Shown one piece after another: positions 50,782 to 62,500 of a DNA stretch of 64,000 bases. How positions within the stretch are numbered: position 1 is the first letter of the stretch; every line of letters starts with the position of its first letter. The position numbers were made by a program, and so were the translations under genes. Source of the DNA: Pectobacterium aquaticum (GTDB lineage Bacteria; Pseudomonadota; Gammaproteobacteria; Enterobacterales; Enterobacteriaceae); contig NZ_CP086253.1 of assembly GCF_003382565.3 (NCBI RefSeq), forward strand, positions 496,001 to 560,000, in the 5' to 3' direction. The notes beneath the pieces are model-generated. The model was not told the origin of the DNA. It did no database searches and saw nothing but the letters and a program-made list of their open reading frames with translations.

Positions 50782-51304
50782 GAGCGTGCCTATCCTGTTG
50801 TGCGACTAGTGATGCAATTAGACGTTGTGGGCTGGTGTGTCGGGCGGCGTTATCTCGAAAAACCATTATCTTTAAAAACCATTATCTTTAAAAACAATGT
50901 GATCTCGGATAAACCGTCTTATCGCGACAATAGTCTCGGGATGTTTGACCAACCAGGAATCCATTGCCGTGAGGATATGTCGTTACGACAGCGAAAAACA
51001 GGTGTTTAGATCACTATACTGGCGTTCTCTACCACGACGGTAAATGAACTGTGACTGTAGTCACGCGTCACTATTTTAGAACAATAATCGTAGGGCGGCG
51101 GCTTGAAAATGCGCAAAGCCGTACCCATTTCAGTAAATCATGATGTGCCGGAGCGCAGAGCAGACGCGTATTTTACCTAACCCATTGGTAGTAAATCCGA
51201 TGGGGAGTAAAGCGTACTGGGTTTTCAATAGCGATGGCTTAACACGTTCTTATTAACAGACGTTTTTATTAAAACAGTACGCGTAAAACACACAGGAGTA
51301 CCGG
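50782..51304. other. aspA-fxsA divergent intergenic region
   Basis: No gene seen. It holds a short direct repeat (AACCATTATCTTTAAA twice near 50863-50893), a dyad GTGACT-GT-AGTCAC at 51051-51064, and presumably both divergent promoters. CRP or FNR control of aspA is known in E. coli, but I cannot place a clear site. Confidence 0.4.
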
Positions 51305-51787
51305 GTGCGCTGGTTACCGTTATTATTTATTTTTCTTTTGGCTTACATCGAGATATCGCTGTTTATTCAGGTGGCTGAGGTGCTTGGCGTCGCCATGACG
51401 TTGCTGCTGGTCGTCTTCACCTCCTGCGTGGGCGTCTCGCTGGTGCGCAATCAGGGGATGAAAACGCTGGTGCAGATGCAGCAGAAAATGGCGGCTGGTG
51501 AAAGCCCAGCGGCCGAGATGGTAAAAAGCGTTTCACTGGTGCTGGCGGGCTTCCTGCTCCTGATTCCGGGCTTCCTGACTGACTTTCTGGGGCTGCTGTT
51601 GCTGCTACCGCCGGTGCAGAAAAGGCTGACGCTCAAACTGATGCCTCACCTGCACGTCTGGCGTTCTGGTCCTGGAGCAGGCCCAGGTGCATCGTCTTCC
51701 GGCGGTAACACCTTTGAAGGTGAATACCAGCGCAAGGATGGCGGGCGCGGAAATATTGAACACCGAGACGATAGTGACGACCGTTAA
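51305..51787 (+). CDS. fxsA: membrane protein FxsA
   Basis: A 160-residue inner-membrane protein starting at GTG (51305) after AGGAG. Two or three N-terminal membrane helices, then 'SLVRNQGMKTLVQMQQKMAAGESPAAEM' typical of FxsA, and a Gly/Asp-rich polar tail. In E. coli FxsA overproduction relieves F-plasmid exclusion of phage T7. Position between aspA and groES is the conserved one. Confidence 0.93.
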   Translation: MRWLPLLFIFLLAYIEISLFIQVAEVLGVAMTLLLVVFTSCVGVSLVRNQGMKTLVQMQQKMAAGESPAAEMVKSVSLVLAGFLLLIPGFLTDFLGLLLLLPPVQKRLTLKLMPHLHVWRSGPGAGPGASSSGGNTFEGEYQRKDGGRGNIEHRDDSDDR

Positions 51788-51812
51788 CGCCAAGGTGAAT
51801 TGAAAAGCAGAT

Positions 51813-51846
51813 AAGGATTATCATATTGATAATCCTTATTTTTTAT
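51813..51846 (+). terminator. fxsA terminator
   Basis: Perfect 11-pair stem AAGGATTATCA-TAT-TGATAATCCTT followed by ATTTTTTTA. Confidence 0.9.
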
Positions 51847-51897
51847 CGGATGTCAGCGATAGGCAGACACCTAACGCAAAAAAAATGAATTTTTTCC

Positions 51898-51926
51898 CTT
51901 GAAGGGCGGTGAAACGCCCCCATTTA
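51898..51926 (+). promoter_or_regulatory. heat-shock (sigma-32) promoter of groESL
   Basis: -35 CTTGAA at 51898-51903 and -10 CCCCATTTA at 51918-51926, 14 bases apart, matching the sigma-32 consensus and the E. coli groE promoter layout. Confidence 0.85.
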
Positions 51927-52040
51927 GAACACCACAAGGCCGATTATGAAAAGCATAATTGTTATGAAACATAATCGTTATGAAAACATAGTCGGCGTTT
52001 ATCCTAAACCGATATGGACTTTCTCAAAGGAGAGCTATCA

Positions 52041-52334
52041 ATGAATATTCGTCCATTGCATGACCGCGTGATCGTCAAGCGCAAAGAAGTTGAGTCAAAA
52101 TCTGCTGGCGGTATCGTACTGACTGGTTCCGCTGCTGGTAAATCTACCCGCGGTGAAGTTCTGGCCGTAGGTCACGGACGTATCCTGGAAAATGGCGAAG
52201 TGAAGCCGCTGGATGTGAAAGTTGGCGACATCGTTATTTTCAATGATGGCTATGGCGTGAAAGCAGAGAAGATTGATAACGAAGAAGTGTTGATAATGTC
52301 TGAAAGCGACATTCTGGCAATTGTTGAAGCGTAA
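52041..52334 (+). CDS. groS: co-chaperonin GroES
   Basis: A 97-residue protein (MNIRPLHDRVIVKRKEVE...) forming the heptameric lid of the GroEL chamber. The ATG at 52041 follows AAAGGAGAG. The mobile loop 'SKSAGGIVLTGSAAGKS' is intact. Followed by groEL 45 bases later under the same sigma-32 promoter. Confidence 0.98.
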   Translation: MNIRPLHDRVIVKRKEVESKSAGGIVLTGSAAGKSTRGEVLAVGHGRILENGEVKPLDVKVGDIVIFNDGYGVKAEKIDNEEVLIMSESDILAIVEA

Positions 52335-52379
52335 TTGCGCGTAATCATCTGAACTGAAAGAATTTGAGGGAAATAGACC

Positions 52380-54026
52380 ATGGCAGCTAAAGACGTAAAA
52401 TTCGGTAATGACGCGCGCGTAAAAATGCTGCGCGGCGTAAATGTACTGGCTGATGCAGTGAAGGTTACCCTGGGCCCGAAAGGCCGTAATGTCGTGTTGG
52501 ATAAATCCTTCGGTGCACCGACCATTACTAAAGACGGCGTATCTGTTGCGCGTGAAATCGAGCTGGAAGACAAGTTCGAGAACATGGGCGCACAGATGGT
52601 GAAAGAAGTTGCCTCTAAAGCAAATGACGCAGCAGGCGACGGCACCACGACCGCAACCGTATTGGCGCAGGCTATCATCACTGAAGGCCTGAAAGCGGTT
52701 GCAGCGGGCATGAACCCGATGGATCTGAAGCGCGGTATCGATAAAGCCGTTATCGCTGCTGTTGAAGAGCTGAAAGCACTGTCTGTACCGTGCTCTGACT
52801 CTAAAGCTATCGCTCAGGTTGGTACCATCTCTGCTAACTCCGACGAAACCGTAGGCAAAATGATTGCCGAAGCCATGGACAAAGTCGGTAAAGAAGGTGT
52901 TATCACCGTTGAAGAAGGTACCGGTCTGCAAGATGAGCTGGACGTGGTTGAAGGTATGCAGTTCGACCGTGGCTACCTGTCTCCGTACTTCATCAACAAG
53001 CCGGAAACCGGTGCTGTAGAACTGGAAAGCCCGTTCATCCTGCTGGCTGACAAAAAAATCTCCAACATCCGCGAAATGCTGCCAGTACTGGAAGCCGTAG
53101 CGAAAGCCGGCAAACCGCTGGTTATCGTTGCTGAAGATGTTGAAGGCGAAGCGTTGGCAACGCTGGTGGTTAACACCATGCGTGGCATCGTGAAAGTAGC
53201 TGCGGTGAAAGCACCAGGCTTCGGCGACCGTCGTAAAGCTATGCTGCAGGACATCGCGACGCTGACTGGCGGTACCGTTATCTCTGAAGAGATCGGTCTG
53301 GAGCTGGAAAAAGCGACGCTGGAAGATCTGGGTCAGGCAAAACGCGTTGTGATCAACAAAGACACCACCACCATCATCGATGGTACGGGTGAAGAAGCGG
53401 CGATCCAGGGCCGTGTTGCTCAGATCCGTCAGCAGGTTGAAGAAGCAACGTCTGATTACGATCGCGAAAAACTGCAAGAGCGTGTGGCTAAACTGGCTGG
53501 CGGCGTAGCCGTTATCAAAGTTGGCGCAGCAACTGAAGTTGAAATGAAAGAGAAGAAAGCACGCGTTGAAGATGCCCTGGCTGCGACTCGCGCCGCGGTA
53601 GAAGAAGGCGTGGTTGCGGGTGGTGGTGTGGCGCTGGTTCGCGTTGCAGCTAAACTGGCTTCTCTGACTGCTCAAAACGAAGACCAAAACGTGGGTATCA
53701 AAGTTGCGCTGCGCGCGATGGAAGCACCACTGCGTCAGATCGTTTCCAACGCTGGCGAAGAGCCATCTGTGGTTGCGAACAGCGTTAAAGCAGGCGAAGG
53801 TAACTACGGTTACAACGCAGCAACGGAAGAATACGGCAACATGATCGACTTCGGTATCCTGGACCCAACCAAAGTAACCCGTTCTGCGCTGCAGTTCGCG
53901 GCTTCTGTTGCGGGTCTGATGATCACCACCGAATGTATGGTTACCGACCTGCCGAAAAGCGATGCACCTGACTTAGGTGGCGCTGGTGGTATGGGCGGCA
54001 TGGGTGGTATGGGCGGCATGATGTAG
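52380..54026 (+). CDS. groL: chaperonin GroEL
   Basis: A 548-residue ATP-dependent chaperonin subunit, full length. 'GDGTTTATVLAQAI' ATP-binding motif near residue 86 and the Gly-Gly-Met C-terminal repeats are present. It works with GroES in protein folding. No unusual changes are visible. Confidence 0.99.
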   Translation: MAAKDVKFGNDARVKMLRGVNVLADAVKVTLGPKGRNVVLDKSFGAPTITKDGVSVAREIELEDKFENMGAQMVKEVASKANDAAGDGTTTATVLAQAIITEGLKAVAAGMNPMDLKRGIDKAVIAAVEELKALSVPCSDSKAIAQVGTISANSDETVGKMIAEAMDKVGKEGVITVEEGTGLQDELDVVEGMQFDRGYLSPYFINKPETGAVELESPFILLADKKISNIREMLPVLEAVAKAGKPLVIVAEDVEGEALATLVVNTMRGIVKVAAVKAPGFGDRRKAMLQDIATLTGGTVISEEIGLELEKATLEDLGQAKRVVINKDTTTIIDGTGEEAAIQGRVAQIRQQVEEATSDYDREKLQERVAKLAGGVAVIKVGAATEVEMKEKKARVEDALAATRAAVEEGVVAGGGVALVRVAAKLASLTAQNEDQNVGIKVALRAMEAPLRQIVSNAGEEPSVVANSVKAGEGNYGYNAATEEYGNMIDFGILDPTKVTRSALQFAASVAGLMITTECMVTDLPKSDAPDLGGAGGMGGMGGMGGMM

Positions 54027-54070
54027 TGCGACGAGAGTCGTGTAGGTAGCTAGCCTAGAGGGCTACGTCG

Positions 54071-54174
54071 ATAGTGAACACTAACTTAGGTTGTGTTCAC
54101 TATATCCTGCATTAAGTAGCATAAATGTAATAAATGTCCGATGTTCCGGACTTTAAATACCTCCGGAACATCGG
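54071..54174 (+). terminator. two inverted repeats after groEL
   Basis: ATAGTGAACAC/GTGTTCACTAT (54071-54103) and CCGATGTTCCGGA/TCCGGAACATCGG (54138-54174), both perfect with 11-base loops. One or both probably end the groESL transcript, although T-runs are missing. Confidence 0.5.
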
Positions 54175-54428
54175 CGCTTCGCTAAGCGAAGAACTCACTT
54201 CTGGATATGGCTTTAAAGTCAGAATCCCCTAAAACTTACAAATATCTTAACTTTTATAACTATTTGAAATTTATCAAATATAGTAACGATTATAACTATT
54301 GTAACGTCCAAAAGATTCACGCTGAAGCAAGTTGAGGTTTAACTTGTGATGTAGCGGCATAACTATCGTCTTTATCAAATCTATCAACGAAGCCGCATGC
54401 TGGGCGGCGTTCGCGCCACGCGGTGAAA
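54175..54428. other. AT-rich gap between groEL and NRPS locus
   Basis: No gene supported. A 62-codon minus-strand frame here lacks a ribosome-binding site and overlaps the NRPS terminator. A CTTCGCT/AGCGAAG palindrome lies near 54177. Confidence 0.4.
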
Positions 54429-54445
54429 GGGCAGCACCGCTGCCC
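54429..54445 (-). terminator. NRPS operon terminator
   Basis: GGGCAGC-GGT-GCTGCCC (minus strand) followed by TTTC, ten bases beyond the stop of the 704-residue NRPS protein. Confidence 0.6.
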
Positions 54446-54454
54446 CACTTACCG

Positions 54455-56569
54455 TCAGACATCCGTCAGGCGCTTGCGATCGACCTTACCGCTGCCAGTT
54501 TTGGGCAGCTTGTCGAGCACCACAATGCGCCCTGGCACCATGTAAGCCGGTAAGAATTGATGCAGCTGTTTGCGCAGCGCCAGTTTAGTCATCTCCGAGC
54601 TGGGTTTATACTCAACGTAACCAACCAGCACCGCGTCATCCCCTTCACCCTGAAGTTTGACGGCTGCATCCTGCACTTGTTCGATCCGTTTCAATTGCGC
54701 CTCGATCTCTCCTAATTCGATGCGAAATCCCCGTAATTTTACCTGATCGTCGAAGCGACCCAGATACTGATAACGATCGTCCGCCAGCAGCCGGACTTTA
54801 TCGCCGGTGCGATACATTCGCTGCCCGGATTCCACCTGCTGAATAAAACGATCCTGCGTCAGATCGTCACGCTGCCAGTATCCGCTACTCAGCGCTTCAC
54901 CGAGAATGCACAGTTCGCCGACCATCCCTTCCTCTAACGGATGGCGATCGTCATCGATCACCAGATGCTGATAGCCCGCCAGCGTATTGCCCAGCGCGAC
55001 CGTGTGCTGGTTCTCCAACGCGGCCCCGTCGATCTGCGCCATCTGCGACCAAATTGTCGCTTCGGTTGGCCCATAGCAATTCCACAGCGTCCTGCAACGG
55101 CTAACCAGACGCTGTGCCAGTCGCAGATCCAGCGCTTCACCGCCGCACAGCGCGACCAGATCGGGTTTACCCTGCCAGCCCGCTTTGAACATCATGCGCC
55201 AGAAAGCGGGTGTGGCCTGCAATACGTTGATTTCCGGCCGAGCCTGCAAATACGCCGCGACTGCCTGCGGATCTTTGTATTCCTCGTGCGTGGTCAGGTG
55301 CTGCACGCCACCGACCCACAGCGGCGCAAACACTTCCAGCATGGAGATATCAAACGCCAGCGTGGTAATCAGCAGCCAGTTGGCGTTATCCGTTAACGCC
55401 AGCCGCTCTACGCTGGCATGAATAAAGGTTTGCAGCGCCCGCTGACCAATCACCACGCCTTTTGGTTTCCCTGTCGAACCGGAGGTAAACATCATGTAGG
55501 CCGCCGTTTCCGGTCCACCGGCCCGCGCCAGCTGTACGCTCGCTGTGGAATCACTGGCGGCATACGGTAAATCGCAGAGATTCAGTATCGGGCAGTCAAA
55601 CGCCAGCGAACCGCCGGTGTAGCCGTCCTGCAAGACCGCAGCTAACGCCGCCTCCTGCTGAATCGCCTGTAGACGCTCCCCCGGAAAATCCGGCTCCAGC
55701 GGCACAAACGTCACCTGAGAAAACAGGCAGGCCAACAGCGCCGCCACGGTGTCAGGCTGACGACTAAGATGCATCCCCACGCGCTGACCCGCAGTCACAC
55801 CCTGTGCAGCCAGCGCCTGTTGAATCAGCGCCACGCGTTGCAGCAGTTCCCGATAGCGAATGTCGCGCTCCTCAAAGACGATCGCCACGCGATCCTGACG
55901 CGCTTCCTCAGTAAGACGCGCCAGCAGTTCATCGTGCAGCGCGAGCGTCGTCGCTCGGTGCAGTAACGGCGCCACCCGCGGGCTGAGGCGGATCTGCGCC
56001 AGCCGTTCCCAGCGCGATGCCAGCAGGCCATCAAGTAGCTGCGTGAGATGGCGAGCAATGCGCTGTAGCTGCCGATTATCGAACTGTCCGTCAGGTGCGG
56101 TCAGAATTGACCGATCGTTTTGAACCTGTACGATCAGCGCCACGTTTTGCGCCGCTTTTTGTACTGCCACAGGCAACGATGCTATCTCCCCCACGATCAG
56201 CAGACTGCTAAACAGCGCATGCTGGATGTCTGCTGCCAGAAGCTCTGACGCAGACTGAGGGTCGCACGACGATCCCACGGCGGCGATCCACTCGCTGACG
56301 AGACGATCGCGCTGGTGAAAATGCACGATCAGCGGCCTCACGTTGTCAGGAAGATCGCCCGTGACGAGCGCCGCACACACCTGTTCTTCACCGCTGTACT
56401 TGTACAGCAGCCAACTCCACGCCGCGCTTACCAACGACGCGGGATAATGCCTAGTCAGTTCACTGCTATGCCGCTGTTCACCGTGCGCGGCACCCACCCG
56501 CTGCCCGAAGGCCGTGGGCTGTTGGATATCCGCCAGCGGGTTCTCCACTGCTTCATCGTTCCCTGTCAT
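54455..56569 (-). CDS. NRPS protein: partial C domain plus adenylation domain
   Basis: A 704-residue protein. Residues about 35-190 resemble only the C-terminal half of a condensation domain ('AAWSWLLYKYSGEEQV') without HHxxxDG. The adenylation domain spans about 205-700 with TSGSTGKPKGVV (about 358), NCYGPTE, 'YRTGDKVRLL' and 'KTGSGKVDRKRL' at the end. No carrier or thioesterase domain follows. By-eye alignment to GrsA gives a pocket of D, L, F, L, G, C, I, W; I do not assign a substrate. Its ATG overlaps the TGA of the 2117-residue NRPS, so the two are co-translated and probably interact. It likely loads that protein's terminal carrier domain in trans. Confidence 0.8.
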   Translation of the reverse strand: MTGNDEAVENPLADIQQPTAFGQRVGAAHGEQRHSSELTRHYPASLVSAAWSWLLYKYSGEEQVCAALVTGDLPDNVRPLIVHFHQRDRLVSEWIAAVGSSCDPQSASELLAADIQHALFSSLLIVGEIASLPVAVQKAAQNVALIVQVQNDRSILTAPDGQFDNRQLQRIARHLTQLLDGLLASRWERLAQIRLSPRVAPLLHRATTLALHDELLARLTEEARQDRVAIVFEERDIRYRELLQRVALIQQALAAQGVTAGQRVGMHLSRQPDTVAALLACLFSQVTFVPLEPDFPGERLQAIQQEAALAAVLQDGYTGGSLAFDCPILNLCDLPYAASDSTASVQLARAGGPETAAYMMFTSGSTGKPKGVVIGQRALQTFIHASVERLALTDNANWLLITTLAFDISMLEVFAPLWVGGVQHLTTHEEYKDPQAVAAYLQARPEINVLQATPAFWRMMFKAGWQGKPDLVALCGGEALDLRLAQRLVSRCRTLWNCYGPTEATIWSQMAQIDGAALENQHTVALGNTLAGYQHLVIDDDRHPLEEGMVGELCILGEALSSGYWQRDDLTQDRFIQQVESGQRMYRTGDKVRLLADDRYQYLGRFDDQVKLRGFRIELGEIEAQLKRIEQVQDAAVKLQGEGDDAVLVGYVEYKPSSEMTKLALRKQLHQFLPAYMVPGRIVVLDKLPKTGSGKVDRKRLTDV

Positions 56570-59500
56570 GACAGCGTTTCCTCATTGGCGGTAACCCTCG
56601 ACTGTGCCAGATACCCGCTTAGCGCCTGCGGTGACGGGTAGCGCTGTAAAAGCGCCACACTCACCGGCTGTGCTAACGCACGGCTCAATGCCTGTGCCAG
56701 CGCAATACGCTGGAGCGAATCAACACCGCGTTCACACAGCGTCTGCGACCAGAGGCCGGATTCATTGAGATGTAGCGTTTGCGCCCACACACGCAGCAGC
56801 GACTCGGCTGACGGCGTATCCGGCTGGCTAATACCGCTATCTGCCACCGTTTTCTGCGCAACCACCGAACCTGCCGCTTTCTCATGCCCGATCATCTCGG
56901 CTGGCTGCTGCGGTGAGCTATTGATCAGCGCCACCACTTCGTCATGCCAGCGCATCAGCACCCGGCGCGCCTGCGCACTGTCCAACACATCAGCGTCAAA
57001 CTCGAAGCGCAGCAGCATGCAGCCCGCCTGCTCACGCACCACCAGATTCAGCGGCATCTCGACTTTTTCATAGGCGGCGGAGAATTCGGGAGATAACCGA
57101 TGCGGCTCATCAGCACGTTGGCCTTGTTCTGCTTTCGCGCTGGGCCGATTTTCATAAGCAGGATAGTTTTCATAAATAAACAGGCTGTTGAACAGACGCG
57201 GGCGTCCGGCCGTCAGGGCAATCAGCGACTGCGTGGCATGCTGATTCATCGCCATCAGCTCATTCTGCAACTGCACCAGATGCTGTTGCAGCGATACCGG
57301 CTGCTGCCAGCTCAGCGCCAGCGGCAGGCTGTTGATGTACAGACCCACGCTGCTCGCCACATCTTCTATCGGACTTTCCCTACCCGACAGCACGTTGCCG
57401 ACAATGCTGACTGCATCGCCGGTCGAGCGCGCCAGCAGCCGGTGCCAGGCATATTGCGCAATAATGCTGTGTGTGACGCCCACCTCACGGGCAAAGACAA
57501 TGAGTGCAGCCTGATCCTGTTCATTCAGGCTCACGCCTGTGACCTGCGGTTCAACCTGCGTCAGATGCTGGCTGAGATCGGCGCGTTTTCCCGCCGCCGC
57601 AAACAGCATCGCCACATCGTTCGTCTGCGCCAGCAGCGGCTGACGCTGCTGCCAGAAGGCATCAACAGCGGACTGCTGCGCCACGGCGTGCAGCGCATGA
57701 TCCACATAAGCACGATCCGATTGAATCGCGGATGTTTCGCCGTGCATAAATGTTTCACCGCGCATCAACAGCAGATAGTCGCGGTGTACCGCGCCCAGCA
57801 GTTGTGGCCCGCTCCACCCATCAATCACGCTGTGGTGGCAGCTCAGGAGCACTCGATAGTCACGCTCGCCCAAACGGAAACAGGCAATGCGCAACAGCGG
57901 CGGCTGCGACAAGTCAAATCCTGAACGTAAATCCTGCTGGCGATAGCGCTCGATGGCCGCCAGTGGATCGGCGTCCTGCGCCACATCCTGATAGTAGAAA
58001 GGCAATTCTGCCTGCTTCACAATCACCTGCACGCTGGCCCATTCGCTTTCCAGTGCGGCACGCAGCGCTGGGAAACGCTGAATCTGACGCTGCCAGGCCT
58101 GACGATAGCCTTCCACATCCAGCGCCTGCGCATAGCGAATCGGCGTTTGCAGATGATAAGCATCATCCTGCGGACAGCGTAGACGGTGATACAACATCGA
58201 CTGCTGGAGCGATGACAGCGGCAACAAGGTGTCGATGTCATAACGTTTTGACAGGCTATCAAGTTGCGTCTGGCTCAGCGCAACCGCCGGGAAATCGCTG
58301 GGGGTAAAGGCCGTGCCGTGGTGCAACTGTGCCAGACAAGCTGCCGTCAGCGCCCGCAGATTTTCCGTCAGGCGCGCCATCAGACGTTCGCTGCCGCGCT
58401 GGTTGAGGCAGCCGACCTGACGCAGCGTTAACTGCCCGCCTGCAATACCACCGTGGAGACTGATCACCTCCGCCGGTTTATTCTCCGTCGATACGCAGCA
58501 GCCCGGCGCGATGTCCACCGGACGCCACATGCCTGCCGCCTGAACCGACAGCCCGAGATAGTTGAACACAATCGGCGACAGCGTTAGCGAATTGCCCTGC
58601 GGGTGATGGTAGCGCAGCGGGTTAAACCCGACGCCTTTATCCGGCACCTGACGCAGCTGTTCTTTGCTAGATTTAATCAGGGAAGCCCAGTCGGACCGAT
58701 CTTGCAGACACACCGGATAGGTGCTGGTAAACCACCCCACCGTGCGGCTGACATCCAGCGTCGGATCAATCGCTTCGCGGCCGTGCCCTTCCAGCATGAT
58801 GCGCGCTTTGTCGCCCCAGCCGAGATCGTTTAACGTGCGGGTTAGTGCCGCCAGCAGCAAATCGCTAACTTCGGTATTAAAGGCACGATTGGCCTCGCTT
58901 ACCAGTTGGCCCGTGGTTTCGGCGTCTAGCGTCAGAATCGCGGCGCTGGCCTGACCCTGCGGGTCTTTCGCCGCCAGCAGCGCTGCCTGATCCACGCCGT
59001 CTTCCTGCGCCTGCCAGTACGCTAACTGATCCGCATGCTGTGTGGCGTAGTTATGCAGCGCCATGCCCCACTGGCGATAGCTCGACGTTTTCGGCGCCAG
59101 CGCTTCACCAAGGTACAGCCGCTCCAGATCGTCGACCAGAATGCGCCAGGATACGGCATCAATCACCAGATGGTGGAAAGCGAGGAACACCGCCGTGTCC
59201 GCCTGCGGATGGTGCCGCACCAGTGCGGCGGCCATCGTCCTTCCCTGCGTGGGATCAAATTCACTCTGCAATGCGGTAAACGCCCGTTGCAGGCCGTCAT
59301 CGCCAAGCTGGCGATAATCCAGCGTCGACACAACCGGGCAAGGCACCTCCGTCAGATAGCGTTGCCCGTCGGCATCACAAGCCAGACGCAGCGCGTCATG
59401 CTGCGCCATCAGCGCCTGCAACAGCGTGGTAAGGCGTTCGGTATCCACGTCCGGCAGTTGGATCATCGCCGCCTGATTCCAGTGTTCTGGACGTGCCAGC

Positions 59501-62500
59501 GGCTGTTCCCTAAACCAGCGCTGAATCGGCAGCAGCGCGAATTCGCCTTCCAGCGTGCCCTGCTCCGCGACAATGCCTGTGTCACGGTTATTCTGCGCCA
59601 GCACACGGCACAGACGCCGCACGCTTTTGGCTTCGAAAACGTCCTTCACCGTGCAAATATAGCCCGCGCTGCGCAGGCGGGTGGTCAGTTGGATACTGAG
59701 AATAGAATCACCGCCTAAGCGGAAGAAATCATCCTCAACGCCTAGCGGGGTATTCAGCACGCTACGCCAAATCGCCAGCACATCGGCTTCCAGCGGATTA
59801 TCGGCTTCGCCGTCCCCCTCGCTGGCTTCCAGCACCGGCGGCAGCTGTTTCGTATCAAGCTTGCCGTTCGGCGTCAGCGGCATGTCTTCTAGCAGAATCA
59901 GTCGGAACGGCACCATGTATTCGGGCAGATGCTTCGCGACATCAATCAGCACGGCGGCGGGTTCCGGCGTGCTGCTATCGGCTTTCACCGTGCCATAGGC
60001 AACCAGCGCCGGACGGTTCCCCACCTGCGCCACGATGACTTTAACCTGTTTCAGCGACGGGCAGACTGCCGCCAGCTGCGCCTCGATTTCACCCGGTTCA
60101 ATGCGGTAGCCGCGCAGCTTGATCTGCTCATCAATACGGCCACAGTATTCATAGTCGCCGTTGTTCAGCAGTCTGGCCTTGTCGCCCGTGCGATAAATGC
60201 GCAGCGTCGCCGTGCCGTGCTCGACATTATTCACGTCATTCAGCGTGATGTGTTCAAAGCGGCTGGCCGTCATTTGTGGCTGGTTGAGGTAGCCACGCGC
60301 CAGCCCAAGCCCCGCAAGACACAGCTCTCCCGGTACGCCCGCCGGACACAGTTGCCCCGCCGCATCCAGGATCAGTGCCTGAATATGAGTAAGCGGTTTA
60401 CCGATAGTGACAGGCTGGCCTTTGCGCAGACGGGTACTCAACGCCGTGACGGTACACTCCGTCGGCCCGTACATGTTGTACAGCGCCACCTTATCGGCCC
60501 AGTTTTCCACCACCGCGTTCGGGCAGGCTTCTCCGCCCATGCCAATCGCCTGAATGCCATTAACCTGCTGTGGATCGAGAATCGACATCAGCGCCGTTGG
60601 CAAGATCAGATGCGTCGCGCCCGCCTGTTCGGCCTGCACAATCGCCCGATCGTTGGGTTCGCCAAACGCCAGCGTGCCGCCGCTGCTCAGCGGCAGCAGC
60701 GTCGTCATGTTACCGGCGTCAAACGAGAGCGACATGCAGTTGAACATGGTGCTTTGTGGCGTGAAACCGATGCGATCGCGGTGATCGTCCAGCAGATTGA
60801 TCAGCGAACCGTGTTCGATCATGACGCCCTTCGGCAAACCGGTCGATCCCGAGGTGTAGATCACCTGTGCCAGCTGCTGTGCATGGCGCGGAATGGCTGG
60901 CGCTTCATCGCCCGGTAGATCCTGCCACTGCGCGACAACCGCAGGATCGGTCAGATCGATGCACTGTTCGGCAGACCACTGCGCCAACTGTTGCCCATCG
61001 CCGCCGAGAATGACGGAAAGATTGGCATCGGTAATGATGTGGCGCAGCCGCTCCGGCGGATAGTCAGGATCCAAGGGCACATAGGCAGCACCCGCTTTCC
61101 AGACAGCCAGCAGCGCAATGACAAAATAGCGATCGCGTTTCGCCAGCACGCCAACCAGCGACTGTTCGCCCAGCCCCTGACGGTGCAGCCAATGCGCCAG
61201 CCGATTCGCCTGCCTGTTCAGTTCAGCGTACGTCAGTGTGTCAGTGAGATGTTCACCATCAAAAGCAATCGCCAGCTGCTGTGGAGCGCGCTGTGCCATC
61301 GCTTCAACCACATCGGTTACCGTCAGCTGCGGCTGCGGATAGCTGCGCGGCAGTTGCTGACTTTCCGCCAGCACGGCAGTAAACCGCTCCGCTTCCATCA
61401 GCGGCAGGTGCCAGACATCGGTTTCCGGGGCCTCAACGACGGCTTCAATCAGCCGGATAAAGCGGTCGGCGTAATACTGGATCGTCTGGCGCTCAAACAG
61501 CGCGGTGGCAAACAGCCAGTCCAGCCGCACCTCGCCCATCAGCTCCGTCACCTTGACCGAAATATCGGTCTTGGCAGGCAGCACGGGCGAGGTTTCTTCC
61601 GCCGCATCACAGCCGGGGATCAGATCGTTGAAATCGACTTTGGCCTGATAAACCAGCATCACCTGAAAGATCGGGTTGATCGCCGTGGTGCGATCGGAGC
61701 CGATCGCCTCGCTTAATGCTTCAAAACGGTAGAGTTGATGATCGAAGGCCGACAGATCCTGTTCGCGGCAGTATTGCAGGTAATCAACAAAGCTTTGGCT
61801 GTCCTGCAACTGGGTGCGCAGCACGATGGTGTTAACGAAGAAGCCGACGACATCTTCGATATCCGGCCTTTCGCGGTAAGCCAGCGGCGAACCAATCACG
61901 ATATCTTTCTCGCCGCTGATCCGCGCCAGCATCAGGGAAAACACCGCATGCAAGCCGATAAAATTAGACGTGTTGTAGCGCTGACACAGACGCTTGAATT
62001 TATCCCACAGATCGTTGTTGATCGCGGAGAAGATCACCTCACCGCCGCTGTTCTGGTGTGCTGGACGCGGTTTATCCAACGGCAGGCTGTGCACTTCGGG
62101 AATCCCCGTCAGCCGCTCAACCCAGAACGGTTTGAACTCGTTGTGGTAATCCAGAAACGAGGCAGAATTGAACCAGTGTGCGTAGTCAATATAGTTAAGC
62201 TGGGTCGGCTCGACGGGGTAAGGCTGGCGGTTTTGACAGGCCAGAAAAGCCGGTTTGAAGTCCGCAAACATATTCTTCACCGACCAGCCATCGGAAATAA
62301 TATGGTGCTGGGTGATCAGCAGAACGTGCACCCGTTCGCTCATCTTCACCAGCCGCACGCGGGTGAGATCGCCCGCCGTGAGATCGAACGGGCGGCTGAT
62401 TTCCGCTTTCACCTGCTGTTGCAAGCGCGCTTCCCGCTCGGCTTCCGGCAGCGATGAGAAGTCATCATGCTGTATCACAAACGGTTGATAGGCATCGATA

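Noticed and set aside
52095..53687. 530-codon minus-strand frame across groES-groEL
   Set aside because: Shadow of highly biased groEL codons; no start signal and no protein-like pattern.
54274..54462. 62-codon minus-strand frame after the NRPS gene
   Set aside because: It overlaps the NRPS stop and terminator and has no start signal.
57100..61716. Several long plus-strand frames opposite the NRPS gene
   Set aside because: Antisense shadows of a GC-rich gene with clear NRPS motifs on the minus strand.
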